Both the position numbers and the translations under genes were made by a program. The notes beneath the pieces were generated by a model. The model saw only the letters and a program-made list of their open reading frames with translations. It made no database searches and was not told the DNA's origin. A stretch of DNA of 64,000 nt from positions 186,001-250,000 of the forward strand of contig JANSXE010000001.1 of assembly GCA_024743195.1 (NCBI GenBank). The letters are read 5' to 3'. This document shows positions 56,714 to 64,000 of the stretch, in pieces. Positions within the stretch are counted from its first letter, which is position 1, and each line of letters opens with the position of its first letter. Origin of the DNA: Alphaproteobacteria bacterium (GTDB lineage: Bacteria; Pseudomonadota; Alphaproteobacteria; UBA8366; Aestuariispiraceae).

Positions 56714-57673
56714 TCAGTCGTTGTCGGCCATGACGTCGCGGCCCGGCTCCAGCGCGATGCGCTGGTCCGCGCTGTAGGCGCCGACCAGATGCACGACCGC
56801 GGCCCCGTAGGCGGTCTCGATCTCCACCCGGACCGGCACGGGCGGGCCGCCTGGGATCGGGCGGCCGACCCAGACGGTGCGGTCGCGCGCCGTCTCGGCG
56901 TATTTCGACCGCTCGATGCGGAAACCGCCGATGCGTTCGATCTCCAGCTTGCAGCCGCGCGCCTCGCCTTCGAAAATGGTGTAGTCGTTCGGCGCGAACT
57001 CCCGCACCCCGCCGTCCCTCACCGTCAGATCGTAGCGGCGCCGGCCGTCGAAGAGCTGCAGATCCGCCTCGCACAGGCCGCCGTCCTGCATCACCTCCGC
57101 CATCGCCACGATGGCGCTGATGGGATCGATCGTGTCCCGGGTCGAGCCGTCGGGAATCGGCGTCAGTTCATTCGGGTCGGGCGGCGAGCCGTCCTGGGCG
57201 CTGACCCGTCCGTCGGCGTCGTAGGTCAGGATCGACCAACGCGGATCGCCGCGCCATTCGCCGCGGTTGCGGTGCAGATCCGGCTTCGGCTCCGCGAAAT
57301 CCCGGACGTCGGCCGCATCGACCAGGCGGCCGCGGGTCTCCGCGCGGCCGCGCCACTGCGAGAACCACTCCAGCAACCCGCGCGCCCGCGCCTCCGCGCT
57401 GACGCGGTATTCGCCGCCGCGGCGCTCCAGCACCGCCCGGGCGGAGCCGATATGCAGACCGCCGAAATATCCCTCATACTCAAGCCGAAGGCCGCGCTCC
57501 ATCGGCACGGAGATCGCGTCCGGCGCGACGAGCGCCGGCGCATCCGCGCGCGCCGCCTCGTCCGTACTGGCGAGCGACGGCGCGCTCAGCAACGCCCCGA
57601 CGGCGGCAAGCAGAAGCGTCGGGCCGGCGCGAAGGCGGCGCGGCCCGCCTGACGATCGGACTTTGTGCGGCAT
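56714..57673 (-). CDS. DUF3108 domain secreted protein
   Basis: 319 aa from ATG 57673 with GGAGGAAA upstream, so the longer frame to 57904 is rejected. It has a Sec signal peptide (LLLAAVGALLSAPSLA). The mature protein has the DUF3108 pattern: YEGYFGGLHIGSARAVLE, then GRAETRGRLVDAADVRDFAE and a long beta-rich domain. DUF3108 proteins are periplasmic or outer-membrane associated and of unknown activity; the fold resembles lipid-carrier beta barrels. It is convergent with gph (12-base gap). Confidence 0.85.
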   Translation of the reverse strand: MPHKVRSSGGPRRLRAGPTLLLAAVGALLSAPSLASTDEAARADAPALVAPDAISVPMERGLRLEYEGYFGGLHIGSARAVLERRGGEYRVSAEARARGLLEWFSQWRGRAETRGRLVDAADVRDFAEPKPDLHRNRGEWRGDPRWSILTYDADGRVSAQDGSPPDPNELTPIPDGSTRDTIDPISAIVAMAEVMQDGGLCEADLQLFDGRRRYDLTVRDGGVREFAPNDYTIFEGEARGCKLEIERIGGFRIERSKYAETARDRTVWVGRPIPGGPPVPVRVEIETAYGAAVVHLVGAYSADQRIALEPGRDVMADND

Positions 57674-57833
57674 GGGCGTTTCCTCCGGTAAGCGCCAAGC
57701 GATAGATGTAGCGCCGCGGCCGGGAATTGCCAGGGCGCCGCGCCGCGGGGCGAGACCGCATCGCCCCTTGCGCGGACGACCGGAGAACGCCGCGCTTTTC
57801 CCGAGGGGTGCGACGAAGGGGAGGACCGGACCG

Positions 57834-58364
57834 ATGGCGCTTTGGAACGCGCTCGCTGCGATGGGCCTCACGTCGGCTCCGCTGGCGGCGCCGGCCGCGG
57901 CCAAGAGCGAAAAGGCCGGTCAGGAACGCGCTGTATCCCCCGGCCAACAGAAGGCCAGCCAACTGCAGGCCAGCCAACTGCAGGCCAGCCAACAGCAGAA
58001 CAAGGACGCCGCATCGGCGGCGCAAGCGGATCCTGACGCCGGCGAGAACGATGAGGACGCGATCCTGGACGCCGTTCTCGACGGCGTCTTCGGCGAGGAC
58101 GAGCGCGAGATCATCCAAGACTACGCGCGCACGCGCGGGATAGGGACGACGCGCCTGCCCCCTGGCGTTGCAAAGAACGTCGCCCGCGGCAAGCCGTTGC
58201 CCCCGGGCGTCGCCGAGCGCGGCTTGCCGGACGAGCTGGAAGCGCGCCTCCCCGAATTGCGCGACGGGCTGGAACGGGTCATCGCCGGCGACGATGTGGC
58301 GATCATCGAGGAGGGCGCGCGGATCATCGTCGATATCCTGAAGGAGGTGCTGCGCGATCGCTAG
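57834..58364 (+). CDS. Secreted RcnB/CigR-like protein with a repeat tract
   Basis: 176 aa. The N-terminus is probably a signal peptide (cleavage near residue 23). Residues 41-55 are three ASQLQ-type units from a 15-bp tandem repeat (57954-57998). The C-terminal third has the double LPPGVAKNVARGKPLPPGVA element, then a GDDVAIIEEGARIIVDIL strand pair. These features are shared with RcnB- and CigR-family periplasmic proteins, which affect metal efflux or membrane-complex regulation. The acidic middle (DPDAGENDEDAILDAVLDG) is not part of that family. Confidence 0.7.
   Translation: MALWNALAAMGLTSAPLAAPAAAKSEKAGQERAVSPGQQKASQLQASQLQASQQQNKDAASAAQADPDAGENDEDAILDAVLDGVFGEDEREIIQDYARTRGIGTTRLPPGVAKNVARGKPLPPGVAERGLPDELEARLPELRDGLERVIAGDDVAIIEEGARIIVDILKEVLRDR
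57954..57998. repeat. 15-bp tandem repeat, three units
   Basis: GCCAGCCAACTGCAG twice, then GCCAGCCAACAGCAG. The frame is kept, giving a Gln-rich stretch in the secreted protein. Confidence 0.9.
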
Positions 58365-58399
58365 GCGCCCTCAGGCGCGTCCAAGCCTCCTTCGCCGGC

Positions 58400-58429
58400 T
58401 TGACAAGCGCCCGCCCGCGCGCGTAAACG
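58400..58429 (+). promoter_or_regulatory. tRNA-Val promoter
   Basis: TTGACA, an 18-bp spacer, then TAAACG, 38 bases upstream of the mature tRNA 5' end. Confidence 0.55.
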
Positions 58430-58467
58430 ACGGTCGCTTCGGCGGCGGCGAAAACCCGTCCGCCCGG

Positions 58468-58542
58468 GGGCGCGTAGCTCAGCGGGAGAGCACTGTCTTC
58501 ACACGGCAGGGGTCGCTGGTTCAATCCCAGCCGCGCCCACCA
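58468..58542 (+). tRNA. tRNA-Val (anticodon CAC)
   Basis: A 75-base cloverleaf including an encoded CCA. The acceptor stem is GGGCGCG/CGCGCCC, the D arm GCTC-AGCGGGA-GAGC, and the anticodon stem CTGTC/GGCAG with loop TTCACAC, which puts CAC at positions 34-36. The T arm is GCTGG-TTCAATC-CCAGC. It reads GTG codons. TTTTTT follows at once (58543-58548) and serves as the terminator. Confidence 0.96.
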
Positions 58543-58710
58543 TTTTTTCCGATACGGCGTCGCCTAACCGGCCGATCGGGCCAGCAAAGACCGGACTTTC
58601 GTCGGGGGCTTTTCAAGCCGTCTGCCGTCGTCCTATGCTAATCCCGATAGGCGTTTCGCGCGGCACAAATTCAGTGTTTGCGACGGCCCGACAACCATGG
58701 AGCGGCTCTA

Positions 58711-59559
58711 GTGGACGGACGCCCAGTCAGCGGAGGGATGAGCGAGGCGGCGACCCGGCGCGTCGCGCGGCTCTGGCGCGCCGAGTCGGACGCCGCGGAC
58801 GCCCTGCGCCGCGCCGGCTTCGAGATGGACCGCGGCGCCGCGTGGCCGGTCGCCTTGACGATCGCCGCACTGAACGCGTCCCCGTCCGATCTGACCGGCG
58901 ACGAGACCGGCGCGCCGGGCGACCGCGTTGCGCCCGACATCGCCGCCATCGCCAAGTCCGTCGGCCTGCCGCGCACGACGGTGCGCCGCGCGCTGGAGCG
59001 GCTTGAGGAGCGCGGCCTCGTCTCCCTGCGCGCGAGTTCCGAGGACGGCCGCCAACGTCTGATCGAGCCCACGCCGCGCTTCGCTGCGCTGATGGAAGAG
59101 GTGAGCGAGGCGGTGGAAACCAGCTACCGCAGCCGCTTGGCCCCCGGAGCCGCGCCCGATCAGGCCATCACCCAGCCGGTCGCGTCCGAACCGTTCGCCC
59201 AGGCGCTGCTTGAGCGCCTTGAGGATGCAGCGCTTCTGACCGACGCTCCGGGGCCGGGCGAGCAGCCTCGGATCCTGGCGGTCAATTGCGCCTTCGAGCG
59301 ACTGACCGGCTACCAGCGCGACGAAATTCTGGGCCGCACCCCCAAAATGCTTCAGGGACCGGACACCAATCAGACCGTCCGGGCGAAACTGCGCCGCGCG
59401 ATCGACGCCCGCCGGCCGGCCGAGGGCGTCTTCCTGAATTACAGGAAGGATGGGTCGCCCTATCTGTGCGATCTGACGCTGGAGCCGTTGCAGAGCGACC
59501 CGCGCCTGGATCGTCCGGACTGCATCCTCGGCGTCGCCCGGGACGTGGGCGGCGCCTGA
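58711..59559 (+). CDS. Winged-helix regulator with a Cys-less LOV-like PAS domain
   Basis: 282 aa from GTG 58711 (GGAG eight bases upstream); ATG 58738 is a possible later start. Residues about 72-120 form a MarR-like winged helix (IAAIAKSVGLPRTTVRRALE, then RGLVSLRASSEDGRQRLIE). Residues about 188-282 form a PAS domain very close to LOV: FERLTGYQRDEILG, LQGPDTNQTVRAKLRRAI and NYRKDGSPYLCDLTLEPL. The LOV core GRNCRFLQG is GRTPKMLQG here, so the photoactive Cys is replaced by Pro211. It may still bind flavin for redox sensing, or another ligand. Confidence 0.83.
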   Translation: MDGRPVSGGMSEAATRRVARLWRAESDAADALRRAGFEMDRGAAWPVALTIAALNASPSDLTGDETGAPGDRVAPDIAAIAKSVGLPRTTVRRALERLEERGLVSLRASSEDGRQRLIEPTPRFAALMEEVSEAVETSYRSRLAPGAAPDQAITQPVASEPFAQALLERLEDAALLTDAPGPGEQPRILAVNCAFERLTGYQRDEILGRTPKMLQGPDTNQTVRAKLRRAIDARRPAEGVFLNYRKDGSPYLCDLTLEPLQSDPRLDRPDCILGVARDVGGA

Positions 59560-59583
59560 GACTTACGCGGCGGAGCCTGCCCC

Positions 59584-60606
59584 TCAGGCCAGCAACGAGA
59601 CCAGCGCGCTGCGGATCTTCTCCTCTCCGGCGGCGATTTCGTCGCCCTGCGTCAGATTCTGCAGGGTGTTCTCGACAACGCGCAGGGTCTGGCCGCTCGG
59701 GTCGAAATCGAAATGGAAGCCCTTCTTGGCGCGGTAGAGGCTCAGCGCCTCCTGCTGCCAGGGGGCCGTGGTCTCCGGTCCGTCCGGATCGGCGGCCAGG
59801 AACTCCGGGGTGACGGTCGGAACCGAATTTCGCTCAACGGTCACGGCGCCGTCCGCGTCCAACGCCAGGAAATAGTCGTCGCCCTCGCTCTTGTTGCCCA
59901 GCGCCTCGAACTGCCAAGCCTCGGTCGCCGCCTTGGCGCCCGACAGGATGGCCTTGAGGTCGCGCTGCGCATCGAGCAGCGTCTGGCGATCCCGAAAGTC
60001 GGCGACGTCCGAGAAATCGTGCGTCAATTGATCGAGGGCGAACAGGTTGCCGTCCGCATCGAGGCTGAGCTTCACCGGTCGACCCGCCTCCGCCAGATTC
60101 TGGAACTGCGTCTCCCAGAACTCCTCGGCCGGGGAGAAGCGCTTCATCTCCTCAATGCGCAGGACGCCGAAGGCGAGCGTCGCGCGCAGGTCGGCCTTCG
60201 TCGTCTCCAGGTCTTCGGCTGCGACGAGCTCCTTCATCTGATCGACCGCGGCGCGAATCTGTTCGCGCTGTCCGGGGGTGTAGTCGAGCAGGTCGCTTTC
60301 CGCCTGCGCCTCGACCTGTATCTGGCCCTGGGCGTCGAGCGAGAGCTTGAAAGCCTGTCCGGTGATTTGCAGGAAACCGCCCGTCGTCTCCCATTCGGAC
60401 GACGGATCGATCACCCCTTCCGCAATGCCCCGGAGGCGGATCAGCGCCGATGCGGTGATCTGCTTGCGGCCGGCCTCCGCGCCCAATTGGTCGATCATCG
60501 CACGCAGTTTGACCGACCCGTCGGTGCGGATCTTGAATTCGCCGGGCTTGCGTTGTGAGGCGGCCAGAATGGTGCTGGCGTTTACCGCCCCGATTTCCGA
60601 AGCCAT
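59584..60606 (-). CDS. Large protein of unknown function
   Basis: 340 aa from ATG 60606 (GGGAG nine bases upstream). It is acidic, without signal peptide or membrane segment. Two similar words suggest a repeated beta unit: KLSLDAQGQIQVEA and KLSLDADGNLFALD, with FLALDADGAVTVER as a third. Helical stretches lie between (REQIRAAVDQMKELVAAEDL). It may be a structural or secreted protein of a kind with LDxDG repeats. Ca2+ binding is possible but unproven. Confidence 0.7.
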   Translation of the reverse strand: MASEIGAVNASTILAASQRKPGEFKIRTDGSVKLRAMIDQLGAEAGRKQITASALIRLRGIAEGVIDPSSEWETTGGFLQITGQAFKLSLDAQGQIQVEAQAESDLLDYTPGQREQIRAAVDQMKELVAAEDLETTKADLRATLAFGVLRIEEMKRFSPAEEFWETQFQNLAEAGRPVKLSLDADGNLFALDQLTHDFSDVADFRDRQTLLDAQRDLKAILSGAKAATEAWQFEALGNKSEGDDYFLALDADGAVTVERNSVPTVTPEFLAADPDGPETTAPWQQEALSLYRAKKGFHFDFDPSGQTLRVVENTLQNLTQGDEIAAGEEKIRSALVSLLA

Positions 60607-60747
60607 TTCTACGACTCCCGACAGGCGTGGAACCGTCACGTCTTTCGGCCGCCGCTATAGCGGCCCTCCGCGCCTTCTGGCACGCACAAATCATACCATT
60701 CGGCCAGAGGCTGCACAAGCCGTAGCGGACAGCCCCTGAACGCGGGT

Positions 60748-61878
60748 TCAGGCGGCTCGGGAGTCCGACGCCAAACGATTGAACTTGCTTAAGAGATAAT
60801 CGACGGTGTCGACGCCGTACTCGGCCAACACGTCCTCATGTTCGGTCAGAACATGCTCGAGCAGCCGGCGCATGCGCGCCTCGGGATCGTCGTCGGTGCG
60901 CTCGCCTTCGACCGCGCGCGCCTGCACCACCGCGGACTCGAACGCGGGGAACAAGGCCATCGGAAGACCCGCCTTGTCATAGAGCGAGCGCAGGCCCAAC
61001 CGCCCTTCGTCGTGAATCAGAACGCGCGCATTGTTGAGCGGAACCCCCGCGAGATTGGCCATCGCCGCCTCGAAAAAGGCGAGGTCGCCGAGGCAGACCG
61101 CGCGCAGCACCAAGGACGGCGACAGCCGGCCGTTCGCCGCGAGTTGGTCGGCCAGCAGAATGGCGCCGCCGGAATTCTCCGCCGCAAGCTGCACGGTCGC
61201 GCGCTCGCGGCTGTGCAGGATCAGATCGCTCGCGGTCTCCTCCGCCAAGGCGTGGTGGGTCACCAGATGCTGCTTCAAGGCGTCGGACACGAGCGCGACC
61301 AGCTTCTCGGCGATCGTGACGGGCAGGCTCTCGCGCCTGACCAGAGGTTCATGCACCCGTTCCGATCCGCCATAGTCGCGCACCACCTGATCCAAGGTGG
61401 GGTCGGAAAGGTCGGCCCCGTCATTCTCCAGGAGTCTAACGACGGCGTCCTCGTTGCCCGTGTCGACGATCGCCTGGGCGAGCGTCTCGGAGACGCTCTC
61501 GCGCCCCGCGATCGCGGTCTGCCGGGCCGGCGCCGCCGCCTCGAGCAGTTCGACCAACTCCTCGTCCGACAGCGCGGGCGAGTGCTCGAGAATAGGCAAA
61601 GCGACGGCGTCCGACGGGTCGCGCGCCAACGCGCCGGCCAGATCCTGAGGGAGATGCGGCGTCTGCTTCAGGGTCCGGGACAGTGCGGCCCGGACCCGAT
61701 CCTCCGCATCCTTGACCAGGATGCGCAGGATGTCCTCGGCGATGGCGCGCTCCCGATCGCTCAACGTCTCGGCGTCGAACGCGCCCGACACCTTCTCCGC
61801 CGCCTCCGCGCGGGCGTCGGGGGAGGCCTGCGTCGTCAGACGGGCCACATCCTCCGCAGACAGTCGGTTCTTGCTCAT
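60748..61878 (-). CDS. DUF2336 domain protein
   Basis: 376 aa from ATG 61878. It is almost all helical with HEAT-like repeats typical of DUF2336, a family found mainly in alphaproteobacteria: DVARLTTQASPDARAEAAEK at the N-terminus and IAEDILRILVKDAEDRVRAA. Members often lie near signalling genes, but their role is unknown. It is separated from the preceding unknown gene by 141 bases on the same strand. Confidence 0.87.
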   Translation of the reverse strand: MSKNRLSAEDVARLTTQASPDARAEAAEKVSGAFDAETLSDRERAIAEDILRILVKDAEDRVRAALSRTLKQTPHLPQDLAGALARDPSDAVALPILEHSPALSDEELVELLEAAAPARQTAIAGRESVSETLAQAIVDTGNEDAVVRLLENDGADLSDPTLDQVVRDYGGSERVHEPLVRRESLPVTIAEKLVALVSDALKQHLVTHHALAEETASDLILHSRERATVQLAAENSGGAILLADQLAANGRLSPSLVLRAVCLGDLAFFEAAMANLAGVPLNNARVLIHDEGRLGLRSLYDKAGLPMALFPAFESAVVQARAVEGERTDDDPEARMRRLLEHVLTEHEDVLAEYGVDTVDYLLSKFNRLASDSRAA

Positions 61879-62069
61879 CGGCTTCGGTTCTCGGCTCCCA
61901 GCGCCCCGTCCCATGGGTTAGGATACGCGCTGCCGGCGCGGAAGACCAGCGCCGACCCGTCGCACAGGCTGGATCGCGCGTTGGGGCGACAGGACTTGTC
62001 CAGGTCCCTCTTAGCGCGCATTTCTTAACAAACCGTCAGCGTCAAAGGGCACGCCGTAGGGAGCACGCC

Positions 62070-62561
62070 ATGCAAATCGTCGCCCAACCCATGGACCGAC
62101 GCGCCGCGCTGCGCCGTCTCGGCGCCGGGACGGCGGCCGCCGCGTGCGTCCTGTTCGCCGCACCCGCCGCGGCCGCGCCGCTAGAGCGGAGCCTCGCCCC
62201 GGCCGAGGCCCAGGCTCGGGCGGAGGCCGGAGCGCTGCTTCTGGTCGACGTCCGCCGGCCGGCCGAATGGCGCGAAACCGGCGTCCCGGAACCCGCGCGC
62301 GAGATCACGCTCCATCACGAGGACGGCGCGCAGGGCTTCCTGGACGCGATGCTGGCGGCCGTCGACGGCGACCGCAGCCGGCCCGTGGCCTTGATCTGCG
62401 CGACCGGCGGCCGGTCGGGTTGGGCCGGTCGCTTCCTGGCCGAAAACGGCTTCGAGACGGTCTACAACGTGCAGGAAGGCGTGCTCGGCCGCGGCGAGGG
62501 GACCGGATGGGCGCGCCGCGGCCTGCCGATGCGCGGCTGCCGGATCTGCGCCGCCCAGTGA
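62070..62561 (+). CDS. Exported rhodanese-like protein
   Basis: 163 aa with a twin-arginine-like signal (DRRAALRRLGAGTAAAACVL), so it is probably exported. The rhodanese domain has LLLVDVRRPAEWRETG and the active-site loop ICATGGRSGWA with Cys110, so it can bind a persulfide sulfur. The last residues hold two more Cys (GCRICAAQ). AGGGAG lies eight bases before the ATG. It would handle sulfane sulfur or thiol chemistry in the periplasm. Confidence 0.85.
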   Translation: MQIVAQPMDRRAALRRLGAGTAAAACVLFAAPAAAAPLERSLAPAEAQARAEAGALLLVDVRRPAEWRETGVPEPAREITLHHEDGAQGFLDAMLAAVDGDRSRPVALICATGGRSGWAGRFLAENGFETVYNVQEGVLGRGEGTGWARRGLPMRGCRICAAQ

Positions 62562-62589
62562 TCGCGCGGGTCCGCAGACCCAGGACGCG

Positions 62590-64000
62590 TTATTCCGCCG
62601 CCTGCCCGGCCGCGTCCTTGGCCTGCGCCTCACCCTCGATGCGCCGGGTGCGCGCGCCCTCCAGCGTCTTCAGGAACAGCGCGAGCAGCGGCGGGATGAT
62701 CGTCAAGGTAAGCACCGCGGACAGCGCCAACCCGCCGACCACGACCGAGCCGAGACCGCGATAGATCTCGGAGCCCGCGCCTGGGAACAGCACCAGCGGC
62801 AACATGCCGAAGACGCTGGTGAGGGTCGACATGAAGATCGGCCGCACCCGGTTCCGGGTCGCTTCGACGATCGCGTCCTCCGGCCCGTAGCCTTCCTGCC
62901 GGACCAGATAGAGCGTCTGGTGCACCAGCAGGATCGCGTTGTTCACGACGATGCCGATCAGGATGACGAATCCCAGGAGCGTCAGCATGTCGAGCGCCTG
63001 GAAGGTGAACTGGTTCAGCACCGCGAGGCCCAGAACGCCGCCCGCCGTCGCCAAAGGCACCGAGAGCACCATGATCAGCGGGTAGGCGAAACTCTCGAAC
63101 AGGATCGCCATCACCAGATAGACGATCACCAGCGCCAGCAGCAGGTCGAGCTGCATCGCCGACCAGGTCTCCGCCAGCTTGTCGGCGGTGCCGCTGAGTT
63201 CGATCGTCACCCCGTCGGGCAGGCCCTGCTCCTCCAGCGCCGCGATCACCTCGCTTTCCAGCATGGCCACCGCCCGGCCGAGCGGGATCGCATTGTTCGG
63301 TCGGATCTGCAGGGTGACGGTGCGTTGGCGCTCGGTGTGGCGGATCTGGGTGGGGCCGGCCGTGATCGAGACCCGGGCCAGCGACTCCGCCGGCAGGATC
63401 GTCCCGGACCGGGTCACCACCGGCAGTTGGCCAATGCCCTGCGTGTCGGTGACGAAGGTCTCCGCCCCCTTCAGCGTCAGGTCCATGAGTTGGCCGTCGA
63501 CGCTGATCTCCTCGACGCGCAGCCCGTCATTGAAGGCGTCGACCGTGAGGCCGAGCTCCCGCGCCGTGACCCCGCTGTCGGAGAGCGCCACCGGGTCCGG
63601 CTTCACCCGAACCTCCGGCGCGCCGAGTTCCAGACCGGGCAGCGGCCGGAGTTGATTGCCTTCGCTGCGCGGGAAGATCTGACCGACCAGGCCGGCGGCG
63701 CGTTGCGCGGTCTGGATGACCTCCACCAGGTCGCCGCCGCGCACGTCCATGTCGATCGAGCGCGTGCCGCCCACCCCGCGCCCGAAGATTGACGGCTGGG
63801 TGAAGAAGCCGAAGGTGCCCGGCTCCCGGAAGATCGGTCCGGTCAGCCGCGGGATCAGTTCCGCCACCCGGTCGGGGTCGGCGGCGCGCGCGCCCATGAA
63901 GGTGCGCGAGTTGGTGGCGACGAAGAAGAAGGTCTCGACGCCGGGCGCGCCCGCCTCCCGGGTCTCCGGCTCGTCAGGTTTGCCGGGATAGTCGAAGTCC
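62590..64000 (-). CDS. RND efflux pump permease, C-terminal part (5' end outside window)
   Basis: About 470 codons of a resistance-nodulation-division inner-membrane transporter are seen, and the frame is open to base 64000. It contains part of the second periplasmic porter domain (RHTERQRTVTLQIRPNNAIP) and the last membrane bundle. There LLLALVIVYLVMAILFESFA, LGFVILIGIVVNNAILLVHQ and RVRPIFMSTLTSVFGMLPLV match AcrB-type pumps. It exports drugs, lipids or metabolites with proton uptake. The membrane-fusion partner must lie outside the window. Confidence 0.93.
   Translation of the reverse strand, partial: DFDYPGKPDEPETREAGAPGVETFFFVATNSRTFMGARAADPDRVAELIPRLTGPIFREPGTFGFFTQPSIFGRGVGGTRSIDMDVRGGDLVEVIQTAQRAAGLVGQIFPRSEGNQLRPLPGLELGAPEVRVKPDPVALSDSGVTARELGLTVDAFNDGLRVEEISVDGQLMDLTLKGAETFVTDTQGIGQLPVVTRSGTILPAESLARVSITAGPTQIRHTERQRTVTLQIRPNNAIPLGRAVAMLESEVIAALEEQGLPDGVTIELSGTADKLAETWSAMQLDLLLALVIVYLVMAILFESFAYPLIMVLSVPLATAGGVLGLAVLNQFTFQALDMLTLLGFVILIGIVVNNAILLVHQTLYLVRQEGYGPEDAIVEATRNRVRPIFMSTLTSVFGMLPLVLFPGAGSEIYRGLGSVVVGGLALSAVLTLTIIPPLLALFLKTLEGARTRRIEGEAQAKDAAGQAAE

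Noticed and set aside
58549-58710. A second tRNA or small RNA after tRNA-Val
   Set aside because: No cloverleaf or strong hairpin was found; only a weak promoter-like TTTCAA-17-TATGCT (58611-58639) for the regulator gene.

Overview
The window is about 64 kb of dense, GC-rich DNA (roughly 70% G+C by eye). It reads as a chromosomal segment of an alphaproteobacterium. The evidence is the gene set: a purS-purQ-purL-bolA-grxD neighbourhood, the DUF1476 ATPase-inhibitor-like protein, DUF2237 and DUF2336 proteins, two PAS_5-type proteins, class II DAHP synthase, and two kinds of palindromic intergenic repeat seen in this class. The genus cannot be named from the sequence alone.

Layout. 1-4922: cell-wall genes (the end of an AmiC-type amidase, then PBP1A) and prfB, which keeps the classical programmed +1 frameshift. 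4923-9880: an accessory patch with three related Sel1-like envelope proteins, each behind a near-identical leaderless promoter. A frameshifted minus-strand gene, a 250-bp copy of part of it, and a 110-bp very AT-rich island complete the patch. 10100-25270: purine genes (purB, purS, purQ, purL, purC) mixed with bolA, grxD, a chemoreceptor, an alcohol dehydrogenase and small conserved proteins. 25600-31520: transporters, rpsD with its own promoter and structured leader, KefB and TrmJ. 31590-42745: mtnP on the plus strand faces a 10-kb minus-strand run, nadE-gltX-(TPR/ATP-grasp)-cysS-cimA-(class II aldolase)-vapB-vapC-mtnA. 42960-58364: a two-gene unit, a structured convergent spacer, NAPRT with a PAS protein, aroG, gor, a 2Fe-2S ferredoxin-like gene, glmU-glmS-kynU, gph and two secreted proteins. 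58468-64000: tRNA-Val(CAC), a winged-helix protein with a LOV-like PAS domain, three little-known genes, and the 3' part of an RND efflux pump gene.

How the genes work together. Five de novo purine genes lie within 15 kb and several have a promoter candidate of one type (TTGnnn, 17 bp, TAnnnn). MtnP, MtnA and a fuculose-phosphate-aldolase-like protein together match the DHAP shunt for 5'-methylthioadenosine disposal, with a VapBC-type toxin-antitoxin pair lying between the aldolase and mtnA genes. GlmU and GlmS feed UDP-GlcNAc into the wall made by PBP1A and trimmed by the amidase. NadE and NAPRT serve NAD synthesis and salvage.

The most unusual material is the 4.9-9.9 kb patch (leaderless triplet promoters, paralogous envelope proteins, a 250-bp duplication, a 10-bp frameshifting duplication and an AT-rich island). 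Next come the mosaic patch inside cysS, the structured spacer at 44.65-44.88 kb, and the Cys-less LOV-like regulator. I found no CRISPR array, rRNA, insertion sequence or prophage.
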